NCBI RefSeq assembly: GCF_004028095.1
Contig: NZ_SBHM01000007.1
Span: forward strand, 1,178,001-1,242,000
Direction: 5' to 3'
DNA from: Paenarthrobacter ureafaciens
GTDB taxonomy: Bacteria; Actinomycetota; Actinomycetes; Actinomycetales; Micrococcaceae
Length of the DNA stretch: 64,000 nucleotides
A program made the translations under genes and the position numbers. Of the stretch, positions 50,788 to 57,613 are shown piece after piece. Numbering within the stretch: position 1 is the first letter of the stretch; every line of letters starts with the position of its first letter. The notes beneath the pieces were generated by a model that worked only from the letters and a program-made list of their open reading frames with translations, did no database searches and was not told the DNA's origin.

Positions 50788-51536
50788 GCTGTGCCCCTCA
50801 GGGTCTTAATGGATTCCTGTGCCGCACGGCTAAGGAATACGAGGTCGATGCCGAGTCCGACGTAGTCGACGAGTTCCCGGTCAAGAAGGTCGGCTGCGTA
50901 GGTACCGGAGCTCGAATAGATGCCCAGGGTCACGCCGTGTTCCCTCGTCAAGGCAGCCAGGTGGACTATCGCGTCGCGGACAGGTCCGTCTTCCCAGTCG
51001 CCCCTGCCCGGAAGACCGAAGGACACTGCCAGGTCCGCCGGTCCGATGTAGATCGAGTCAAGGCCCGGAGTCGTGACGATTTCTTCCGCGTTCTTCAGGC
51101 CGGCCACCGTTTCGATCTGCGCGACGGTGGACACTGCGCGGTTGCCGGCCTCGGTGTAGGACTCTCCCTTATATAGGGCAGGCCTGCTGGGACCGAGGCT
51201 ACGGTTGCCCACGCCGGGGTACTTGGTGGCCTCCACCAGCATGCGCGCCTGTTCGCCCGACTCGATGGTCGGAGCGATGATGCCGCGGGCACCGCTGTCA
51301 AGGAGGCGAAGGATGGGGGCCGGATCAAGGCTTCCTACCCGCGCATAGGTATATGCGGAATCACGGGGTGCTGCCCGCAGCATGGTGCAGGCAGCTTCGA
51401 GCCCCACTTCGCCGTGCTGCAGGTCGACCACAACGCCGTCGTAGCCGGCAGCGAGCGCCCACTCCGTGACGGCGAGGGAGGAAAGGGCCTGGTGCAACAA
51501 TGCCGGCGGCCGGCCGCCGCGGCTATCCCACTTCAT
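50784..51536 (-). CDS. HpcH/HpaI-family aldolase
   Basis: About 250 residues. Class II pyruvate aldolase of the 4-hydroxy-2-oxo-acid type: EWALAAGYDGVVVDLQHGEVG (catalytic His), VAQIETVAGLKNAEEI (metal Glu) and YIGPADLAVSFG (metal Asp). The ATG at 51536 overlaps the SnoaL-like stop (ATGA) and gives the family's usual length. It should split the hydrated ring-fission product into pyruvate and an aldehyde, taking the place of MhpE, which belongs to a different aldolase family. Confidence 0.88.
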   Translation of the reverse strand: MKWDSRGGRPPALLHQALSSLAVTEWALAAGYDGVVVDLQHGEVGLEAACTMLRAAPRDSAYTYARVGSLDPAPILRLLDSGARGIIAPTIESGEQARMLVEATKYPGVGNRSLGPSRPALYKGESYTEAGNRAVSTVAQIETVAGLKNAEEIVTTPGLDSIYIGPADLAVSFGLPGRGDWEDGPVRDAIVHLAALTREHGVTLGIYSSSGTYAADLLDRELVDYVGLGIDLVFLSRAAQESIKTLRGTA

Positions 51537-51985
51537 TTCGCGGCGCTTTCCGTCAGGCGCTTGGCGTGTGCGGCAGCGTTCATTCCGCCGAAGATGGGGT
51601 TGATCTCGCGCCGCGCGATCTTCCACTCGCCGTCCACCTCACGGTAGACCTCCCGGAACTCACCAACGCTGGCAGGCATGAGCGGGTTCTCGGAGGAATC
51701 CCGGAACGTCAGGTACTGGGTCCAACCGTGCAGTTCCTCCCCTACCCATTCCAACCGGATGCCGCCGATGAGGTGGCGGCCCACCACTCCGGTGACCTTG
51801 GCGCGACGTTCGCCCCAGGCCTTGATGGCGTCACGGCCATCCATGTCACCCAGGGGACCCGTGGATACAGCGTCTTCCGTGTAGAGCTCCCAGGTTGTAT
51901 CCGCTTTGCCGTGATCGAGCCGCCACAGCAATTCCGCGACGAGCGCCTCGATGGCCACGCGGGTTTCAATCGTCACCTTACGCAT
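51533..51985 (-). CDS. SnoaL/NTF2-like protein
   Basis: 150 residues with a single NTF2-like cone fold: RVAIEALVAELLWRLDHGKADTTWELYTEDAV, MDGRDAIKAWGERRA, WKIARREINPIF. Such proteins are small cyclases, isomerases or dehydratases, or the small subunit of ring-hydroxylating dioxygenases. It overlaps MhpD by eight bases and the aldolase by four. There is no counterpart in the E. coli mhp operon, so the role is open. Confidence 0.8.
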   Translation of the reverse strand: MRKVTIETRVAIEALVAELLWRLDHGKADTTWELYTEDAVSTGPLGDMDGRDAIKAWGERRAKVTGVVGRHLIGGIRLEWVGEELHGWTQYLTFRDSSENPLMPASVGEFREVYREVDGEWKIARREINPIFGGMNAAAHAKRLTESAAK

Positions 51986-52778
51986 GGACAGCCTCCGTCA
52001 GGTGCGCGACCACGTCTCCGAACCCGTGCGAGTACTTCGCCGTGTACGTAACGTTGGGATCCCAGTCCACGATCAGGCCGATGGATCCGGAGAGCAGGAT
52101 CTCTCCAGCGCGAAGGGGCTTGCCGATCCGCAGCGAGGTCTCTGCCAACCACTGGACTGCATTGATGGGATCACCCATGACGTTTGCGCCAACACCGCGC
52201 GTCAATTCTTCATCGCCCCGGTAGAGGACCATCTCCACCTGCTTGAGGTCCACCTCACCGTAGGGGATGCGAACCGGACCCGTAACGATTCCTTCGCAGG
52301 CGGCGTTGTCGGCAATCGTGTCCACGATCCCCATCTTGTAGCTGTGGTAACGGTTATCCACCAGTTCCATTGCAGGCGTCACATAGTCGATCGCTGCCTC
52401 CACGGATGCCAGATCGGTATCCAGGATGTCCGACTTCAGGACGAAAGCCAGCTCGGCTTCGATCTTCGGGTGGAAGTACGCCGACGCGGGCCGCTCAACG
52501 GGGGACTCGAAGACCATGTTGTCGAGGATGATGCCGTAGTCAGGCTCGTCCACGCCGGCGCGCGCCTGGACCACGGGATTGGTCAGGCCGACTTTCCGGC
52601 CAACACGACGGCGGCCTTCCGCAGCTTCGCGCTGCTGGGTGACGAGCTCGGAGATTCGGTAGGCCGCGTCCTTGTCCTTCTCCGGCAACCTGTGGCGAAC
52701 GAACTCGATAGGGGTGCGCGTCGTCCGCGCCTTGTAGAGATCTTCAGCGATCTCCGTAATGATGTCCGACATCTGCAT
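51978..52778 (-). CDS. mhpD: 2-hydroxypenta-2,4-dienoate hydratase (MhpD type)
   Basis: 266 residues, FAH-like hydratase fold that adds water to 2-hydroxypenta-2,4-dienoate-type products. Motifs: GRKVGLTNPVVQARAGVDEPDYG, HPKIEAELAFVLKSDI, NVMGDPINAVQWLAE and ILLSGSIGLIVDWDP. The ATG at 52778 shares bases with the MhpC stop (TGATG), and AAAGG lies upstream. Fits between the hydrolase and the aldolase in the pathway. Confidence 0.9.
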   Translation of the reverse strand: MQMSDIITEIAEDLYKARTTRTPIEFVRHRLPEKDKDAAYRISELVTQQREAAEGRRRVGRKVGLTNPVVQARAGVDEPDYGIILDNMVFESPVERPASAYFHPKIEAELAFVLKSDILDTDLASVEAAIDYVTPAMELVDNRYHSYKMGIVDTIADNAACEGIVTGPVRIPYGEVDLKQVEMVLYRGDEELTRGVGANVMGDPINAVQWLAETSLRIGKPLRAGEILLSGSIGLIVDWDPNVTYTAKYSHGFGDVVAHLTEAVHA

Positions 52779-53638
52779 CAGGCCTTTCTGCTGAGGAAGT
52801 CGAGTGCTTTTTCGTTGAAAGTGCTGGGATCCTCCCACTGCGGCCAATGGGCGGCGTTGCGGATCAGCGCGAACTCGCCGTCCGGAATTGCCGCCGCCAG
52901 GGTCTCGCCCGTTGCCACGCCGCCGGTCGGCTCATGGTCCGTCCACACCAGCAGGGCCGGCACCGGGATTGCAGCGTAGTCTTCCTTGGTCACCTGGTTC
53001 CGGGCACGGATATCCGGCACCTGGAGCGCCATGATGTGCTCCATAGAGGTGATGAAGCCCGGCCGTCCGTAGACGGCGCGGCGGACTTCCACCAGTTCAT
53101 CCGTGATCTGTTCGGGATCATGGATCACCACTTGGAGCCGGGCCTTGACGTTCTCGTAGCTGGGATCCTCCACGGCCTTGCGGCTCACCGGGCTGACACG
53201 GTCCATGGACTTGGAAGCCACCATGCGACCGCCAGGAGCACTCAGGACAATCGTGTGCAGGCGCTCGGGGTGGTGTGCGGCGAACTTGATGGCGATCCAC
53301 CCGCCGAGTGATTCACCCAGGAGGTGCACTTTGTCCAAGTCGAGCACGTCCAGCAGATTCAGGAGGTGTGCCTCGTAGTCAGGGATCTCGAGGTCGGCTT
53401 CAGCCAACGTTGAATACCCGTGTCCGGGGTAGTCGTAGCCGATCACCCTGTACTTTTGCGCCAGGGCGCGGATGTTATGGGTCCACGCTTCGATGTGCCC
53501 GCTGGTGCCGTTAAGGAGGACGAGGGTCTGCTCTCCTGCGCCTACGGTCAGGACGCGCGTCCGCCATGGTCCCACCTGGACGTATTCGAGGGTGTGGGGG
53601 AGATCGGCGATCTCAGCCCACATGGTTGCCTGCCTCAT
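52778..53638 (-). CDS. mhpC: Alpha/beta hydrolase, ring-fission product hydrolase (MhpC type)
   Basis: 286 residues. Nucleophile motif LLGESLGGWIA (GxSxG), oxyanion region LNGTSGHIEAW, and late His in RNAAHWPQWEDP. C-C bond hydrolases of this group cleave the meta-fission product into a dienoate and a second acid. The start overlaps the MhpB stop (ATGA). Confidence 0.9.
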   Translation of the reverse strand: MRQATMWAEIADLPHTLEYVQVGPWRTRVLTVGAGEQTLVLLNGTSGHIEAWTHNIRALAQKYRVIGYDYPGHGYSTLAEADLEIPDYEAHLLNLLDVLDLDKVHLLGESLGGWIAIKFAAHHPERLHTIVLSAPGGRMVASKSMDRVSPVSRKAVEDPSYENVKARLQVVIHDPEQITDELVEVRRAVYGRPGFITSMEHIMALQVPDIRARNQVTKEDYAAIPVPALLVWTDHEPTGGVATGETLAAAIPDGEFALIRNAAHWPQWEDPSTFNEKALDFLSRKA

Positions 53639-54576
53639 GCGTTCCGGGGGATGGCAGCTGTGATGCCGAAACCGGCGCCCCAGGTCTTGACCGGCCAGTA
53701 GCGGTCCACAACCATGCTGTAGTCGCCCGCCGTCGACAATGCGCTGTAGGCCGCGATCCAGGAACGCATCTCATGCGCCGCACTGCCGCCTTCGGCAATG
53801 AACTGGTCATTGTCCCAGCCGTCGACGTCGGTCAATGCCCCTGAACGGAACACCTTCATCAGTTTCTGGTCCCATTCCTCATTAAGGGGAGCGCTGGACC
53901 TCAGGCCATCGGCAATCGCCTGGATGCCCTCGATGATCTTTCCTTCGCGGGCAGCCCGGTCTTCTTTCGACGGCGAATAGGAGACCAAGCGCTGCTGGAC
54001 GGGTTCGGGCGAGCCGTCGTACTCGGGAATCGGCGGGTTGTGGGAGAGTCCGCCGGAGGCCACAAGGAGAACACGCTTATCCAACTGCTGGGCAGCGCGG
54101 CCCAGGGCTTCACCCATCAGGCGGATGCGGGCCATGGGGGTGAGTGGCTTGCCGATCGCGTTCACGAACACGGGAACGAACGGGTTGGTGAAGCCCGAGC
54201 CGTACAGGAATTCCAGCGGCTGCATGACGCCGTGGTCAACTTCGAGGCGCTCCGAACGGGCGATGTCGATTCCCTGGGCAATGGTCAGCGCGTGCAGTTC
54301 CCGGGCGGTCTCGGAATCGACGGGGAGGGTGCCTTCACCCGTTCCGTAGTCCCCGACGCCCACGGCCTGAGCACCAATGGCGAACGGGGGCATCATCGAG
54401 TACAGCACACCGTTGAAGTGGTCCGGGCCGAAGATGACCGTGACATCCGGGGCGAAGTCCTCCACGAACGAGCGAACCTCTGCCAAGGCTTCATTGATTT
54501 CCGCGAAGATCGTTCCGCCGGGATCGACGTTTCCAAATGATGGCGCGTGTGACAACGCGGCAAGCGCAAGCGACAT
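53635..54576 (-). CDS. mhpB: Type III extradiol dioxygenase (MhpB/LigB type)
   Basis: 313 residues. 2,3-dihydroxyphenylpropionate 1,2-dioxygenase-type enzyme of the LigB superfamily, unrelated in fold to the VOC dioxygenases in this window. It opens ALAALSHAPSFGN (iron-ligand His), with VIFGPDHFNG, ERLEVDHGVMQPLEFL and VLLVASGGLSHNPP containing the other metal and catalytic histidines. The ATG at 54576 follows GAGGGA. First gene of the mhp-like operon. Confidence 0.92.
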   Translation of the reverse strand: MSLALAALSHAPSFGNVDPGGTIFAEINEALAEVRSFVEDFAPDVTVIFGPDHFNGVLYSMMPPFAIGAQAVGVGDYGTGEGTLPVDSETARELHALTIAQGIDIARSERLEVDHGVMQPLEFLYGSGFTNPFVPVFVNAIGKPLTPMARIRLMGEALGRAAQQLDKRVLLVASGGLSHNPPIPEYDGSPEPVQQRLVSYSPSKEDRAAREGKIIEGIQAIADGLRSSAPLNEEWDQKLMKVFRSGALTDVDGWDNDQFIAEGGSAAHEMRSWIAAYSALSTAGDYSMVVDRYWPVKTWGAGFGITAAIPRNA

Positions 54577-54762
54577 TGCTTTCCCTCTCAGTGATCTCGA
54601 CCACATCAGGTCGTTCCCTAGAGTGTAGATTCTAGATTCGTCATTTTGCAATAGGCTGAGGGAAATCGACGGCCGATCACATGAGGTAACCTCCCGCCGT
54701 CGTCACGGGGATCGGAGCCTATTCTGGGGAAGTAGCCGCCTGTAGAGAGCCGAAGGAAGCCC
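54577..54762. promoter_or_regulatory. Divergent promoter region of the mhp-like operon
   Basis: 186-bp gap between mhpB and the LLM gene. It contains a short tandem repeat TAGATTCTAGATTC (54626-54639) in the most AT-rich part. No clear -35/-10 pair was assigned, and no MhpR-like regulator gene is adjacent; the nearest regulator is the LysR gene at 55843. Confidence 0.35.
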
Positions 54763-55797
54763 ATGCCCAGTCCCGATCGCCCCCTCCGAAAGCTTGGATT
54801 CCTCACCATCGGCCTGTTCGATCCCACTGACCCAGCGGCCGGCCACCGGTCCACACTGGAGATCATCGAGCTCGGCGAGCGCCTGGGGTTCGACAGCGCC
54901 TGGCTGCGCCACCGGCATCTGCAGTTCGGGATCTCATCACCGGTGGCGGTGATGGCAGCGGCCAGCCAGCGCACATCAAGGATCGAGCTCGGAACCGCGG
55001 TGACACCGCTGGGCTGGGAGAACCCCTTGCGCTTGGCTGAGGATCTGGCCACCGTGGATCTGCTCAGCGGCGGACGCATCAATCCGGGCGTCAGCGTGGG
55101 GGAACCGATGACGTACAGCACTGTCAAGCACGAGCTCTACCCCGACTCCGCAGACACCGAGGACTTCAGTTACGCACGGGTGGAACGGTTTGCCCGGTTG
55201 GTAGCCGGGGACAAGGTGCGGGAGTTCTCCGGCAAGCAGGGTGTTGTGGAGGAGTTCTCCAACCGGGTGGAACCGCACTCTCCCGGACTACGGGACCGTC
55301 TCTGGTACGGAGCAGGCAGCTCGAAGTCCGCCGCGTGGGCCGGCGAGCACGGTTTCAACCTGCTCTCCAGCAGCGTCATTTTCCCGGACAAGGACCAAGC
55401 CCCGTACTTCGCCGCGGTTCAGCAGGCGCAAATCCGTGCTTTCCGCGACGCAGCGGCGCGCGCCGGACACGCAAACGCCCGGGTCTCGCAGGGCCTGGTG
55501 GTCATCCCCACGGACTCTGCCTCAACAGCCCAGCGGGAGAAGTACCAGCGTTACGTGGACGAGCGCACTCCGCGCACACTCACTCCGCAGGGACCACGCG
55601 GGATGGTGTTCGCTGCGGACATTATCGGCTCCAGCGACCAGATCGCGGAGCAGCTGTACGCGCACGGGGGCTTCCAGGAAGTCGACGAGGTAGCGTTCGC
55701 ACTGCCTTTCAGCTTCGACCACGAGGACTACGTGCAGATCCTCACGGACATCGCGGAGAAACTCGGACCGGCTTTGGGCTGGGCTCCGGTCTACTGA
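54763..55797 (+). CDS. LLM-class flavin-dependent oxidoreductase
   Basis: 344 residues, luciferase-like TIM barrel: GFLTIGLFDPTDPAAGHRS opening, DSAWLRHRHLQFGISSPVAVMAAASQRT, RIELGTAVTPLGWENPLRLAEDLATVDLLSGGRINPGVSVG. These enzymes are FMN/F420-dependent monooxygenases or reductases with a separate reductase supplying the cofactor. GAAGGA precedes the ATG. It is divergent from the mhp-like operon, so a role in a linked oxidation is possible but not shown. Confidence 0.87.
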   Translation: MPSPDRPLRKLGFLTIGLFDPTDPAAGHRSTLEIIELGERLGFDSAWLRHRHLQFGISSPVAVMAAASQRTSRIELGTAVTPLGWENPLRLAEDLATVDLLSGGRINPGVSVGEPMTYSTVKHELYPDSADTEDFSYARVERFARLVAGDKVREFSGKQGVVEEFSNRVEPHSPGLRDRLWYGAGSSKSAAWAGEHGFNLLSSSVIFPDKDQAPYFAAVQQAQIRAFRDAAARAGHANARVSQGLVVIPTDSASTAQREKYQRYVDERTPRTLTPQGPRGMVFAADIIGSSDQIAEQLYAHGGFQEVDEVAFALPFSFDHEDYVQILTDIAEKLGPALGWAPVY

Positions 55798-55842
55798 CGA
55801 ACAGCTCCTAAATTACGACGGCGGACCGGTCACCCGGGCGGC

Positions 55843-56766
55843 TCAGGCGCCGGAACGCGTGTCGAACTGAGCCGCAGATTCCCTGAGCAGGCGGGCAACC
55901 GTGTCCACGGGCAGGCTCGTCGGCTTCTTCCTGTCGAAGCGCCGAAGTGCGATGTGCCGGGTACCGAGGCCCGGCACATCCAGGATGTCCACTTGGTCAT
56001 GGACGACGCCGGTCAAAGCCAAAGTGGGCACAATCGCCACACCTTCCCCGGATGCGACCAGGGCAAGGGCGGTGAGCGTATCCACATATTGATGCACCGT
56101 CTCAATCCGCACTCCCGTGGAATGGCGGAGGCGCCCCAGCACGGCGCTGTTCGCGGCGGACTGCTCAACTCCCAGCCAGGGCAACGGGAGGCGGCTGAGG
56201 TCGATGGCTTCAGTGGCCAGCAGTGAGCCTGCGGGAACAACCAGCTTCCACGGTTCATCCAGCAGGGGCTCCTGCACCATGCCGGCCGCGAGCGGACGCT
56301 GCTCGGCCGCCGTCGAGTCCTGCTCGATGACCAGCGCGTCAAGCTGCCGTTGCCGCAGCAGCCGCATGAGGGGCGGGAAAGCGTCCTCAACGATTTCAAT
56401 CTTCAATTGCGGGTACTGGCTGCGCCACTCGGGAAGCCGCGGGATCACCACGGTCCGCATGAAACTGGTGAAGCCGCCAATTCGAACGACACCCGCAACC
56501 TTGGCCTCGCCCTCCATCCGGGCACGCGCAACATTGAGCGCCCGTTCGATCTCTTCGCCGGCTTCTGCCATCGCCAATCCAGCGGGTGTCAGTACCGAGC
56601 CCTTGGGGGTCCGCTGCAGCAGGGCCTGTCCCACTTGGTGCTCAAGTTTGCTGAGTTGCTGTGACACAGCCGACGGCGTGATCCGTAGTTCATCGGCGGC
56701 TGCGAGCACCCCTCCGGTGCGCGCCACAGCAAGCAAAACAAGGAGTCGGCGCGGGTCCATATCCAT
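55843..56766 (-). CDS. LysR-family transcriptional regulator
   Basis: About 307 residues. N-terminal winged helix LLVLLAVARTGGVLAAADELRITPSAVSQQLSKLEHQVG and a periplasmic-binding-protein-like effector domain beginning VVRIGGFTSFMRTVVIPRL. ATGs at 56766 and 56760 are both possible; the earlier TTG at 56775 is less likely. It is convergent with the LLM gene and divergent from the small membrane protein gene. Possible regulator of either neighbour. Confidence 0.88.
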   Translation of the reverse strand: MDMDPRRLLVLLAVARTGGVLAAADELRITPSAVSQQLSKLEHQVGQALLQRTPKGSVLTPAGLAMAEAGEEIERALNVARARMEGEAKVAGVVRIGGFTSFMRTVVIPRLPEWRSQYPQLKIEIVEDAFPPLMRLLRQRQLDALVIEQDSTAAEQRPLAAGMVQEPLLDEPWKLVVPAGSLLATEAIDLSRLPLPWLGVEQSAANSAVLGRLRHSTGVRIETVHQYVDTLTALALVASGEGVAIVPTLALTGVVHDQVDILDVPGLGTRHIALRRFDRKKPTSLPVDTVARLLRESAAQFDTRSGA

Positions 56767-56925
56767 GTTAAGCAACTCTAAATACCGGCTTCAGAAGATT
56801 GCAATTGATCTAAACCAGAACGTGCCCCAATATTTAGTTCATAGCCGCAAGTTCCACTTCTTCGCGGCCCCTCCTCTACTGCGAACGCCCCTGTTTGCGT
56901 GCGCCTAAAATACGGAAGGATTCCA

Positions 56926-57249
56926 ATGGAACTGCTCTGGGAAATGACCGGATGGGCCGGCGCAGCGGCGATGCTCGGTGCCTACTTGGCAGTGTCCATG
57001 GGTTGGCTGAAGCCTGGACGCAACTTCCAGGTCGTCAACCTGTTTGGATCCTGCGCATTCATCATCAACGGCACACTGCATGGGGCCTGGCCGTCAGTGG
57101 TGACCAACGTGGCTTGGTTCGCCATTTCCGCCGTCGCGCTTTACCGCATGCGGGAGAAGAAGCCGGCAGCCGCCGTCGTCGTTGAGGTACCAAGCCGTGC
57201 GCCGGAAACCGGCGCGCAGCTGATTGTTCCGGGAGCACAAGCCGCCTAA
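56926..57249 (+). CDS. Small membrane protein, CBU_0592-like
   Basis: 107 residues with three hydrophobic segments: WAGAAAMLGAYLAVSMGWL, NLFGSCAFIINGTLHG, and VVTNVAWFAISAVALYRM, then a polar tail. The pattern (Trp/Gly-Ala-rich first helix, NLxGS in the second) matches the CBU_0592 family of unknown function. GGAAGGA sets the ATG at 56926. Confidence 0.75.
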   Translation: MELLWEMTGWAGAAAMLGAYLAVSMGWLKPGRNFQVVNLFGSCAFIINGTLHGAWPSVVTNVAWFAISAVALYRMREKKPAAAVVVEVPSRAPETGAQLIVPGAQAA

Positions 57250-57260
57250 GGCGCGTTTCC

Positions 57261-57461
57261 TCAGTCCACAAACTCCGACTGCGTCTCGATGAAGTCCCAG
57301 TCCGCCGCCGTCAATCCCCCGCTGAGACTGTCCTGATGCGGTCCACCGGCTTCGGCAATGTGTTGCAGGACCTCCAGGGGAAGTTCCTCGGCCCGCAGGT
57401 TTTCCCGCAACCATTCCTTGCTGTCCAGGTGAAGATCGAGCCACCACATGAAGATTTCCAT
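57261..57461 (-). CDS. Small hypothetical protein
   Basis: 66 residues, acidic and Trp-rich (MEIFMWWLDLHLDSKEWLRENL, then LTAADWDFIETQSEFVD). Not recognised. GAAGGCGG upstream is a weak ribosome site. Convergent with the membrane protein gene and divergent from the CHAT gene. Amphipathic sequence and sensible composition favour a real gene. Confidence 0.5.
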   Translation of the reverse strand: MEIFMWWLDLHLDSKEWLRENLRAEELPLEVLQHIAEAGGPHQDSLSGGLTAADWDFIETQSEFVD

Positions 57462-57613
57462 CGCACGCCGCCTTCCGTCCACTCATCGCCAAGTGAGACC
57501 ACGGATTAACGGTAGGCCGGGGCCGGTGCGCCTACAAGGACCAGCTGGTAAAACCCCTTGTAAGGAGCCTCCGTCGGGGTCAATCTGTACGTAGGAACCA
57601 CGAGGGACCCGCG

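Noticed and set aside
49789..50865. 358-codon open frame on the plus strand
   Set aside because: Antisense to the MhpA-type gene; no recognisable domain.
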